Source: Caulobacter segnis
GTDB taxonomy: Bacteria > Pseudomonadota > Alphaproteobacteria > Caulobacterales > Caulobacteraceae
Length of the DNA stretch: 6,770 nt
Assembly (NCBI RefSeq): GCF_003243465.1
Contig: NZ_QFQZ01000132.1
Span: 1-6,770, forward strand
Direction: 5' to 3'
The notes beneath the pieces are model-generated. The model did no database searches and was not told the DNA's origin. It saw only the letters and a list, made by a program, of their open reading frames with translations. Of this stretch, positions 1-6,754 are shown in pieces; within the stretch, counting starts at the first letter, position 1, and each line of letters starts with the position of its first letter. The position numbers and the translations under genes were made by a program.

Positions 1-909
1 GAGCACCGTCATGCGCCGGCCGCTCGCGGGGTCCTCGATCCAGCCCGCCAGGCGGGCCGAACGCTTTGCGTTATTGGCCAGGACGAGGCTGTGGTCGAAG
101 CCCCCAGAGGAGGCCAGGAGCGGGTCGTCCAGCCTCAGGACGTCGCCGACGCGCCGAGGAGTGCGGAAGTCCAGCACCGTGCCGCCCACAGGAAGCAGCG
201 CGCCCGTCGGGGCCTTGCGCGCGTCCACCTCGGCGTATCGCTCCGCGGGAATCCAGACGCGATGGTCGGCTATGGTAGCCGCCCCGGCGCCGGCTAGGTT
301 GAAGAAGGCGTGGTTGGTGATGTTGATGACGGTGGGCGCGTCGGCGCGCGCCTCGTATTCCAGCTGGAGTGTGTTGGACCGACGCATCAGGCGATAGGTG
401 ACCGTCAAGGTCAGGCCCCCTGGAAACCCCTGGTCTCCAGCCGGACTGTAAAGCGTGTAGCGCATGCCCACGGAGCGACGATCCGAAAGAGTCGTGCTCG
501 ACCAGAGCCGCTTGTCGTAGCCCTGCGAGCCGCCATGCAGCGTCATGTTGTTGCGCCCGGCCTCCAGGCGATAGACGACGCCGTCGAGGGTGAAGCGCGC
601 GTCGGCGATGCGGCCGGCGTAGCGTCCCACCACCGCGCCGTAGCGGCGCTGGTTGGTCTCGTAAGCGGCGATGTCGGGGCGGCTCAGCACCACGTTGGCC
701 AGGCGCCCGCTCCGGTCGGGAATTTCGATCGCCGTCAGGGTCGCGCCGAAGTCGATGGCCGCGACGCTCATGCCCAGATCGTTGCGCAACACGGTCCGGA
801 CGACGGGCACGCCGGCGCGAGTGTTGCCGAAAGACAGACGCTGGATGTGGGCGGCGTGGCTGGCGCCCGCCCACGCCAGCGCGATGATGAAGGTCAGACC
901 CTTAGCCAT
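1..909 (-). CDS. Secreted aldose 1-epimerase (galactose mutarotase family), C-terminus cut by window edge
   Basis: Aldose 1-epimerases interconvert the alpha and beta anomers of free sugars. I translated 303 residues in the frame starting at ATG 909; the frame stays open to base 1. Residues 1-19 form a Sec signal peptide ending in SHA, so the enzyme should act in the periplasm. Family motifs in order: NNMTLHGG at 120-127 (substrate-binding His125), NITNHAFFNLAG at 196-207 (catalytic acid His200) and GGFDHSLVL at 269-277 (Asp272, sugar binding). The catalytic base Glu, near the C-terminus in this family, lies beyond the edge; family lengths suggest some 40-80 residues are missing. The ATG overlaps the stop of the lyase gene by 8 nt (ATGGCTAA), and no Shine-Dalgarno sequence is visible, which suggests translational coupling. 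Family assignment is secure; sugar specificity is unknown. Confidence 0.93.
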   Translation of the reverse strand, partial: MAKGLTFIIALAWAGASHAAHIQRLSFGNTRAGVPVVRTVLRNDLGMSVAAIDFGATLTAIEIPDRSGRLANVVLSRPDIAAYETNQRRYGAVVGRYAGRIADARFTLDGVVYRLEAGRNNMTLHGGSQGYDKRLWSSTTLSDRRSVGMRYTLYSPAGDQGFPGGLTLTVTYRLMRRSNTLQLEYEARADAPTVINITNHAFFNLAGAGAATIADHRVWIPAERYAEVDARKAPTGALLPVGGTVLDFRTPRRVGDVLRLDDPLLASSGGFDHSLVLANNAKRSARLAGWIEDPASGRRMTVL

Positions 910-2074
910 CGATCCAGAGCACCGGCTGGCGAAGCGGATAGTTGCGGACGATCTCGGCTTCGGTCGGATCGGGCGGCAGCCGGCGCCAGAGCGCCAGGTA
1001 GTCGGCCCGCCCGAGCGCGAGCCCACCGAACAGCAGGCTAGGCTGACGCACGGGCCAGCCGTCCCAGGCCTCGACATCGGGCGGCTTCGGCCAGGCCCGC
1101 TTGTCGGCGATGAAGGGCGCCATATAGGCCAGAGCGTCGGCGATCGAGCCCCCCGTCGCGCCGCGATAGGTCCAGAGGTTCTCTTGCGGCGTCGACAGCA
1201 GGCGCGCGCAGGCGGCCAGAACGTCGAGATTGAACAGGCTGTAACCGTAGGGCTTGGTGCGGGCCAGCTCCAGCGGCTGGCTGCCGTCCACGGCGACTTG
1301 ACCCGGAACCAGCCCCTTGACGCGCTCTCGCGCTGTCTGCAGCTCGCTCCCGCGTCCGGTCAGCAGGGCGAACTGGGCCGTCTGGAGCGCCCAGCAGGAG
1401 CCGTGATTGTTCTTCTGGTTCCGCTCGTCGACGCCGTTCGCCGATGTAGTCATCCAGGTGAGGTAAGCATCGAACCAGGCCCGCGTCGGACCGTAGACGA
1501 CGACGCTCGGGCGGTGGCGCGCGAGGATCGACACAGCCCGCGCCACTTCCACCAGATGCAGGGTGTCGATGACGCCGATGCCTCGGCCCGTATTGACGCC
1601 GATGATCGCCTGGGCGTGCTCGAGCTGCGGGTTTATCCGAGTGGCTGGGGCGACAAACCAGGCCCGAAGATGTCGCTCGGCGTGTTCGGCGTAGCGCGGC
1701 TCTCTCGTGGCTCGGTAAGCCGTCGCCAGGGCCGGGATCTGCACGCCCAACCGGATCAACGCATCGCGATGGGCGGTGAACTTGTCGGGATTTGAAAAGC
1801 CGTCCCTGCGAACATAGGGCCCCTGGGGGGCGGCTGGATTGGGCCACCAGTAATCGGCCTCGGAATAGTAGTCGTGGCGGCCGCCCGGACTGCGGGCGGA
1901 GGGAAAGGCGGTGATGGTCACCGGCGGCTCTCGAAGATAGCGGTCGGCTGCGTTGATGATCCGCCTCCGATCGATGGCGACCACGTCGATCGCCGATGCT
2001 GGACGCCCCAGCGCCACGCCCCCAAACCCCGTCGAGGCCAGAGCGCTCGCTACGCAGAAGTCGCGTCTGTTCAT
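902..2074 (-). CDS. Tat-exported alginate lyase family protein (PL5/PL38-like polyuronate lyase)
   Basis: Predicted polysaccharide lyase of 390 residues that would cleave a uronate polymer such as alginate or glucuronan by beta-elimination. The N-terminus MNRRDFCVASALAS carries a twin-arginine motif (Arg3-Arg4, Phe6) followed by a hydrophobic stretch ending near ASA at 26-28, so export by Tat is likely. Family blocks seen: SEADYWWPNP at 71-80, YVRRDG at 87-92, NPQLEHAQAIIGVNTGRGIG at 148-167, NNHGSCW at 222-228 (Asn223 and His224 fit the catalytic Asn/His of these lyases) and KPYGYSLFNLD at 274-284 (Tyr276 or Tyr278 as candidate catalytic Tyr). A 22-residue extension to a GTG at 2140 is possible, but ATG 2074 places the Tat signal at the N-terminus; its Shine-Dalgarno is weak. 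The gene follows the receptor after 200 nt and overlaps the epimerase. The family is clear; the PL subfamily and substrate are inferred from remembered motifs. Confidence 0.9.
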   Translation of the reverse strand: MNRRDFCVASALASTGFGGVALGRPASAIDVVAIDRRRIINAADRYLREPPVTITAFPSARSPGGRHDYYSEADYWWPNPAAPQGPYVRRDGFSNPDKFTAHRDALIRLGVQIPALATAYRATREPRYAEHAERHLRAWFVAPATRINPQLEHAQAIIGVNTGRGIGVIDTLHLVEVARAVSILARHRPSVVVYGPTRAWFDAYLTWMTTSANGVDERNQKNNHGSCWALQTAQFALLTGRGSELQTARERVKGLVPGQVAVDGSQPLELARTKPYGYSLFNLDVLAACARLLSTPQENLWTYRGATGGSIADALAYMAPFIADKRAWPKPPDVEAWDGWPVRQPSLLFGGLALGRADYLALWRRLPPDPTEAEIVRNYPLRQPVLWIDG

Positions 2075-2196
2075 CGCGGTCTTGTCTTTCGGCGGCGGCC
2101 GCGGCGACGCGGCGGGTAGAAGAGTCGTCCCGTGCCCCACCGCGGAAGCGGTAGGTCATCCGTGATCAGGAAGACGCCCAGGAAGGGAGCGAAACC

Positions 2197-2232
2197 CTGT
2201 CGGCTAACGGACCGCCGAAGACGGCGGGACAG
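2197..2232 (-). repeat. Second hairpin in the receptor-lyase gap
   Basis: A perfect 6-bp GC stem with a 4-nt loop (CCGCCG/CGGCGG, 2212-2227) is enclosed by a 5-bp outer pair, CTGTC 2197-2201 with GACAG 2228-2232, leaving a 10-nt bulge on one side. It directly follows the first hairpin in the minus-strand transcript. No U-tract follows it either. Role unknown; short GC-rich stems arise easily by chance in this base composition. Confidence 0.4.
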
Positions 2233-2234
2233 TG

Positions 2235-2269
2235 TCGACCCCAGCCGGGATGAGGCTCGCCGGGGTCGA
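2235..2269 (-). repeat. Hairpin just after the receptor stop codon
   Basis: An inverted repeat begins 5 nt after the receptor's TAA. The arms 2235-2245 and 2259-2269 pair over 11 positions: the outer 8 bp (TCGACCCC/GGGGTCGA) are perfect, and one inner pair is a G-U wobble when read as minus-strand RNA. The loop is 13 nt. No U-run follows, so it is a poor intrinsic terminator. It could protect the 3' end of the receptor transcript or partly attenuate transcription into the lyase and epimerase. Confidence 0.6.
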
Positions 2270-2274
2270 AAGAC

Positions 2275-5121
2275 TTAGAAGCGCATGCGGACGCCGAAAT
2301 AGATCTGCGGTCCGTTCTCGCTCACTTCGGTGATCGAATCCTCGCCCGGCTTGAACATGACATCCCGGGTGTTGGTGACGTTCAGGGCCTGCAGCTTCAG
2401 CTGAACCTGCTTGGTCAGGTCGTAGGACGCCGACAGGTTCAGGAAGCCGGAGCCGCGCACGCTGCGGTTCGAGCCGCTGTTGGGCTTGAAGTAGTTCGAG
2501 CGATAACGATACGAGGCGCGCAGCGAGAGCTTTTCGTTCTCCCAGTAGATCGAGCCGTTGCCGGTGTATTTCGACAGACCGATCAGGTTGGCGGGATCCA
2601 CATAGGGCCCGACCGTCGAGGAATCCGCGAACTCGAAATCGGCCTCGGTGATCGCGAGGCTGCCCGACACGCCGAAGCCGCTCAGCAGGCCTGGAAGGTA
2701 GCTGAAAGCGTGATTGCCGCTGAACTCGATGCCATAGAGGTTGCGGGTCTCCGGGTCGTTGGCCGGCGCGATGGCGTTGAAGGTGACCGGCTGCCCGTTG
2801 GCGATGATCGTCGTCGGCAGCGGCTCGCGCGCGTCGAACGCCGCGCCCTTCAGCCACTTGTAGTAGGTGGCGATCGCGAACGAGGTGTCGCGATTGACGT
2901 AGAACTCCAGCGACGCGTCCAGATTCCAGCCGCGGATCGGCTTGAGGTTCGGGTTGCCGGTGGTGCTGTTGGCCAGCACCGCCTCGACGGTTGTGCCGTT
3001 CGCGTCGGCGACCGGCGTGATGCCCACGTTGAAGTCCTCGATCCCCGAACGCGACAACGCCTTATAGCCCGCCAGGCGCAACTTCACGATATCGCTGAGG
3101 TCGAAGGCTACGTTGACACTGGGCAGCAGGTACTCGTACCCGCCCTTGCCGGAGATTTCCTGGAGGGGCGTTCCCGGCGTACGCACCACGGTGGCGGCCG
3201 CGCCGCCCACCGAGGGGACGACGGTCACCTCGCCCCGGAAGCCCTTCGACAGCACCCGGGTGCGGACATAGCGCAGGCCGGCGTTGCCCGACAACGGCGT
3301 GGCGCCGAGCTGCGAGCGGAAGGTGGTCATCACATAGGCGGTGCTGATCCGCTCACGGATATTCGAGTCCTCCGGGCCGGGCGCATTCTCGGGCAGCGGG
3401 TTGCTGTCGCGGCCGGTGTAGGTGCGGAAGACGCAGTCGTTGTCGAACAGGGCCCAGGATTTCACATTCGTCTTGCCGCTCATGAAGTCGCCGGTCGAGA
3501 ACGGCGCGCGGCAGTTGGCGTTGGCGGCCGCGACGAGTTGAGCCGGCGTGCGGCCGTCATAGGCGACCGGGATGTTGACATCGGCGTTGTTGTTGGCGTC
3601 CTGCGTGCGGCGATGATCCGATAGGCGGCCGCCGAACTTGACGGTCTGGAAGAAGCCGTCGCCCAGTTCGTAGGTCACGTCTGCCCGCACCGCTCCGATC
3701 TTGTCGAAACGGTCGGTGACCTGCCGATAGCGCGCGTAGTTGCTGTTGTTCGCCGGCGTGGCCAGCAGGAAGCTCGCCGGATCGTTGATGTCGAAGGTGG
3801 TGAAGGTGATCGACGGGACCTCGTCCTGCGTCGCGTCCAGCGTATAGGCGACCCGTGTCGCCGAGCGCATGTTCGTGGCCTTCTGCAGTTCGGTTCGGTG
3901 CGACTGGGAGTAGGACAGGTCGCCGGTGGCGGTCAGCCGATCGCCGCGCCAGGCGATCGCGCCGCCGCCGCCGATATACTTCTCGTTGCGCTGGCGGTTC
4001 TCGATCTGGACTTCCAGATTGGAATTGCCGCTGTAGCGCATCAGGGCGCCGGCGCTGTAGTCGCCGCCATCGCCGACCAGCAGGGGTTGAATGCCCCGCA
4101 GGCCCTCGGTGAGCGCCAGTTGGTTGCGCCGTTCGCCGCTCTTGCGGGTCGAGTATTGGCCATCAAGGCTGATGTCGAGATTGGGCGTCGGCTTCCACTG
4201 GAAGGCGCCGATCACCGCCTCGCGGACCTCATCGGTGATCTTGGCTTGGAAGGTGCGGGCGCTGGTGGCGAAGTAACGCGGGCCGATGGTCGCGCCAGCG
4301 GGCGCGGTGGTCGCGTTCGAGCAGTTGGTCGTCGCCGTCCCGGGCGCCGCCGCGTAGGTCGTGCACGGCACGAAGGCCGAGTTGGTGATGTAGTAATCCT
4401 CGGGCGTCGCCTGATCCAGGCGCTGGTAGCCCAGGCTCACGCCCATCTTGCCCAGCCGCGTGTCGAAGCTGTCCGTGTAGGAAATGTTGCCGCGATAGCC
4501 TAGACCGTTGCGGCCACGGATATCATCGTCCTTAGGCAGGTACGCCCCGCGCACCTCCATCTGCAGCCGGCGCTTGCCGTAGTCGATCGGCCGGATCGAT
4601 TTCAGCTCAATCACGCCGGCGATGCCGCCGTCCAGAAAGTCGGCCTGCTGCGACTTGTAGACCAGCACGCCGTTGACCAGTTCGGACGGGAACTGCTGGA
4701 ACGCCACCGACCGGTCGGGGCCCGCGGTCGAGACCTCGCGGCCGTTGAAGGTCGAGAAGCTCAGGGTCGGACCGAGACCCCGCACCGAAAGCTCGTTGGC
4801 GTTGCCCTTGAAGCGGTCGGCCGTAACCCCGGTGATGCGCTCGAGCGTGTCGGCCACCGAGTTGTCTGGCAAGGCGCCGATCTCGTCGTTGACGATGCCG
4901 TCGACGATGACGCTCGCCGCGCGCTTGGTCTCGATCGAGTTGCGCTGGGTGGCGCGGGCGGAGGTGACCACGATCTCCTCCACGGAGTCGGCGGTCTGAG
5001 GCGAGGCGGTTTGGGTCGCGGCGGCCTGGGCCAGGGCGTGGGCCGGCAGCACAACCGCGGCCGACAACAGCAGCATGCCGCGATAAAGGCGCGCGCGCGC
5101 GGGCATGGGCTTGGATTTCAT
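2275..5121 (-). CDS. TonB-dependent outer-membrane receptor (Xanthomonas/Caulobacter type)
   Basis: A 948-residue outer-membrane transporter, expected to import oligosaccharides using energy from TonB-ExbB-ExbD. Seen in order: Sec signal peptide 1-31 ending ALA; TonB box-like VEEIVVTS at 47-54; plug domain from about 60 to 182, including LPDNSVADTLERITGV, ELSVRGLGP and the closing GGIAGVIELKS; then a beta-barrel rich in alternating aromatic strands, ending YFGVRMRF with the terminal Phe typical of barrel assembly. No secretin-like N-terminal signalling domain precedes the TonB box, so FecI/FecR-type signalling is unlikely. Four cysteines occur in the barrel region (253, 267, 537, 563), spaced like two loop disulfides. 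Start ATG 5121 has GAGGGG 6 nt upstream. It lies 44 nt after the upstream gene on the same strand and before the lyase. Its neighbours point to a uronate oligosaccharide; the ligand cannot be read from the sequence. Confidence 0.96.
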   Translation of the reverse strand: MKSKPMPARARLYRGMLLLSAAVVLPAHALAQAAATQTASPQTADSVEEIVVTSARATQRNSIETKRAASVIVDGIVNDEIGALPDNSVADTLERITGVTADRFKGNANELSVRGLGPTLSFSTFNGREVSTAGPDRSVAFQQFPSELVNGVLVYKSQQADFLDGGIAGVIELKSIRPIDYGKRRLQMEVRGAYLPKDDDIRGRNGLGYRGNISYTDSFDTRLGKMGVSLGYQRLDQATPEDYYITNSAFVPCTTYAAAPGTATTNCSNATTAPAGATIGPRYFATSARTFQAKITDEVREAVIGAFQWKPTPNLDISLDGQYSTRKSGERRNQLALTEGLRGIQPLLVGDGGDYSAGALMRYSGNSNLEVQIENRQRNEKYIGGGGAIAWRGDRLTATGDLSYSQSHRTELQKATNMRSATRVAYTLDATQDEVPSITFTTFDINDPASFLLATPANNSNYARYRQVTDRFDKIGAVRADVTYELGDGFFQTVKFGGRLSDHRRTQDANNNADVNIPVAYDGRTPAQLVAAANANCRAPFSTGDFMSGKTNVKSWALFDNDCVFRTYTGRDSNPLPENAPGPEDSNIRERISTAYVMTTFRSQLGATPLSGNAGLRYVRTRVLSKGFRGEVTVVPSVGGAAATVVRTPGTPLQEISGKGGYEYLLPSVNVAFDLSDIVKLRLAGYKALSRSGIEDFNVGITPVADANGTTVEAVLANSTTGNPNLKPIRGWNLDASLEFYVNRDTSFAIATYYKWLKGAAFDAREPLPTTIIANGQPVTFNAIAPANDPETRNLYGIEFSGNHAFSYLPGLLSGFGVSGSLAITEADFEFADSSTVGPYVDPANLIGLSKYTGNGSIYWENEKLSLRASYRYRSNYFKPNSGSNRSVRGSGFLNLSASYDLTKQVQLKLQALNVTNTRDVMFKPGEDSITEVSENGPQIYFGVRMRF

Positions 5122-5127
5122 TGGTTT

Positions 5128-5133
5128 CCCCTC
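5128..5133 (-). promoter_or_regulatory. Ribosome binding site of the TonB-dependent receptor
   Basis: GAGGGG on the minus strand, 6 nt (AAACCA) before ATG 5121. It supports this start over the internal Met6. I see no convincing promoter in the 44-nt gap from the upstream gene, which favours co-transcription. Confidence 0.65.
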
Positions 5134-5165
5134 TTTGCCTTATCGTTGTCGGCGGCGGCTCCGCC

Positions 5166-6686
5166 TCAGCGGTAGTCGATCCGCCAGGTGATCTTGAAAG
5201 GCGCCCCGGCGGCGGGCGCGCCGCGGCAGACGACCTTGCTGGCCATGGGGCCGGTCGCGGCGCGGTATTCCTTGTCCTCGCCCGCGGCGCCGGCCTCGCA
5301 GGCCTTCAGTCCCTCGACCGCGAAGCGCCGAACCGCGCCGTCGGCGAAGGTCGTCACCCCTCCGGCCTGCCGGGCGCCCGTGGAGAACGCGCCGAACTGA
5401 AGCTCAATGTCCTTCACAGAGACGTCCTTACCGGGCGTGTAGACGTCGGTGCGGGTGATCCGGCCGGGTTCGAGGACGTAGGTGGTGACCACCGAAACCC
5501 GACGGTCGGCGACGGGCGCGTTCTTGCCCATCAGGTCCAGCTCGTCCTGGCGCCAGGAGACCGTGGTCCGGGCGCCCTTGGCCTCGACCTTCACGTCCTT
5601 GGCGTAGGCCAGGGGCATGAGCAGCGAGCCGTCGCCCAGGGTCAGGCGCGGTGTCAGGAACGGCGCCATGCCATCGGGCGAGGCCTCCAGCATTCCCGGC
5701 GAGAACGGGATCGGGAAATACGGGTTGTGCATGTGCTGGCTGGGGCCGCCGTTGATCACCGGCAGGCTGACCATCCGCTCGCCGTCGCGGACGCTGACCA
5801 GCAGGCGATCATAGGGACCGCGCGCGAACCAGGTGACCTGGCGGCGCGGCAGGGCGGCGAGGCCCTTCGCCCAATCGGCCGCCGGGGCCTTGCCCGCATA
5901 TCCCATCCGCGCCCAATGGGCGCTGGTGTAGGCGTACTGGTGCGCCAGCGACAGGTTCTCGCCCAGGATCCGAAACTTGCCGCGATAGTCGTCGGTGCGA
6001 CGTCCGCCATCCCACAGGTTCACCGAGCCGGTGCGGGGATCCTGCCAGAACTCGACATAACGCTGCGCGGCTCGGGCTGAATACGCGTAGGCGAGGTCTT
6101 TCTCGGCCGGCGTCAGGAGGTCCAGCACCGCGGCGGCGGTCAGTACCTCGATGATCGCCGTCTCGCCGTAGGGGCCGATGCTGCGGCCGTACTCGAAGCC
6201 CCTGCCCTGCGCGTCCAGCCGCATCATCATGACGTCGGCGGACTTCCGCAGCCAAGCGAGGACCTGGGCGGGCGGCTTGCCGCCCGTCTCGGTGAAGCGC
6301 TGGGCGATCTCCCCGGCCAGCAGCACGCTGTAGCGGTCGAAGCGCCCCTCTCCATTGGTCTCGTCGGCGAAGCCGTACGGACCGGAATAGGCGTCGTAGT
6401 GCTCGGCGATCTTGGCGTAGAGCTTCTCGGCGGGCGCGCCGTCCTCCCAGCCCATCCGGGCGCGCAGCCGGGCGATGGCGAAGGCCACGCAGTAGTAGTT
6501 ATTGGGGTGGTCGATCAGCTGGTAGGTATCGACATCGACGAACATCCGCCAATCCAGCCGCACGCGAAGCTTGGCCAGGGTCAGCGGATCGACGGCCTCC
6601 TTGAGGCGCCCCGCCTCGCGAAGCTTGTTCAGCGCCGAGAGGTAGTAGTAGGCGCCCCAGCTGTCGTTGGCGTCGTCGACGGTCAG
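5166..6686 (-). CDS. Uncharacterised probable carbohydrate-active protein (lyase-like architecture) with no canonical start codon
   Basis: I do not recognise a named family. The frame is open from 6707 to the stop at 5166; an in-frame TGA lies at 6708-6710. Counting from CTG 6686 gives 506 residues. The first ~285 are helical and rich in aromatics and polar pairs: AYYYLSALNKL at 12-22, NNYYC at 62-66, FADETNGEGRFDRYS at 106-120, GFEYGRSIGPYGETA at 163-177, LGENLSLAHQYAY at 241-253. The rest looks beta-rich, starting with QHMHNPYFPIPFSP at 317-330. An (alpha/alpha) toroid plus beta-sandwich fits many polysaccharide lyases, but this is inference. Cys463 and Cys487 could pair, hinting at export, yet no signal peptide is present. 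The only in-frame GTG (6563) would remove 41 residues with strong coding signal. A GAGGGAGG at 6697-6704 is followed by AAG after 7 nt and CTG after 10 nt. The start is therefore uncertain and the gene may be 5'-damaged. It is first of the run, 44 nt before the receptor. Confidence 0.8.
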   Translation of the reverse strand: MTVDDANDSWGAYYYLSALNKLREAGRLKEAVDPLTLAKLRVRLDWRMFVDVDTYQLIDHPNNYYCVAFAIARLRARMGWEDGAPAEKLYAKIAEHYDAYSGPYGFADETNGEGRFDRYSVLLAGEIAQRFTETGGKPPAQVLAWLRKSADVMMMRLDAQGRGFEYGRSIGPYGETAIIEVLTAAAVLDLLTPAEKDLAYAYSARAAQRYVEFWQDPRTGSVNLWDGGRRTDDYRGKFRILGENLSLAHQYAYTSAHWARMGYAGKAPAADWAKGLAALPRRQVTWFARGPYDRLLVSVRDGERMVSLPVINGGPSQHMHNPYFPIPFSPGMLEASPDGMAPFLTPRLTLGDGSLLMPLAYAKDVKVEAKGARTTVSWRQDELDLMGKNAPVADRRVSVVTTYVLEPGRITRTDVYTPGKDVSVKDIELQFGAFSTGARQAGGVTTFADGAVRRFAVEGLKACEAGAAGEDKEYRAATGPMASKVVCRGAPAAGAPFKITWRIDYR

Positions 6687-6696
6687 CTTGGCTGAT

Positions 6697-6704
6697 CCTC
6701 CCTC
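6697..6704 (-). promoter_or_regulatory. Shine-Dalgarno-like GAGGGAGG upstream of the start-less first gene
   Basis: On the minus strand GAGGGAGG is followed by ATCAGCC, then AAG (6689-6687), then CTG (6686-6684). The third-position G/C pattern of the downstream frame fades exactly here (GGA GGA TCA), so this looks like a leader and not codons. A 7-nt spacer is ideal for a start at the AAG position, and 10 nt is tolerable for the CTG. This is the main reason for placing the gene's start near 6686-6689 and not at GTG 6563. Confidence 0.55.
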
Positions 6705-6710
6705 GTTTCA

Positions 6711-6754
6711 GTGGACACCCATGCTAGCTTTTCGGAGCTGGAGAGGAGTGTCTG
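6711..6754. promoter_or_regulatory. Short divergent intergenic region, probable control region
   Basis: This is the only place in the window where transcription diverges, so promoters for the minus-strand run and the plus-strand edge gene should lie here or within adjacent gene ends. A GCTAGC palindrome at 6723-6728 resembles the start of a Caulobacter -10 element (GCTA), but no -35 at proper spacing is seen. Assignment is by position, not by a recognised motif. Confidence 0.3.
6744..6748 (+). promoter_or_regulatory. Ribosome binding site of the divergent edge gene
   Basis: AGGAG, with 6 nt (TGTCTG) before ATG 6755. It decides between this start and the ATG at 6721, which has nothing similar upstream. 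Confidence 0.5.

Larger units (their letters stand above)
2075..2274. other. 200-nt gap between receptor and lyase genes
   Basis: Apart from the two hairpins at 2197-2269, I see only a small ACCGC/GCGGT stem at 2139-2152. I found no promoter matching the Caulobacter housekeeping pattern (TTGAC-like, 10-14 nt, GCTA-like) and no operator-like palindrome. The lyase frame extends upstream to a GTG at 2140, but that segment would push the Tat signal inward, so I treat it as untranslated leader. Confidence 0.5.

Noticed and set aside
71..874. Minus-strand open frame of 267 codons overlapping the epimerase
   Set aside because: It is Arg/Pro-rich, has no family motifs, and lies in another frame of the well-supported epimerase; typical of high-GC DNA.
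671..1795. Plus-strand open frame of 374 codons antisense to the lyase and epimerase
   Set aside because: No recognisable domain; antisense frames stay open in high-GC coding DNA. No Shine-Dalgarno or promoter was seen.
1038..2159. Minus-strand open frame of 373 codons overlapping the lyase
   Set aside because: Arg/Ser-rich shadow of the lyase frame, which carries the family motifs and Tat signal.
2710..3624. Plus-strand open frame of 304 codons antisense to the receptor
   Set aside because: Composition (Val, Arg, Gly, Asp, His) is typical of antisense translation of a beta-barrel gene; no motif.
5089..5101. GC dinucleotide run in the receptor's signal-peptide region, possible slippage site
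   Set aside because: About six repeats, encoding ordinary Arg/Ala codons in a GC-rich gene; too short to argue for phase variation.
5153..5168. GGCGG/CCGCC inverted repeat after the first gene's stop as a terminator
   Set aside because: The loop would be too small for a full stem, there is no U-tract, and the receptor start follows within 44 nt.
5121..6080. Plus-strand open frame of 319 codons antisense to the first gene
   Set aside because: Low-complexity Gly/Ala/Arg-rich translation; the minus-strand frame has the coherent protein sequence.
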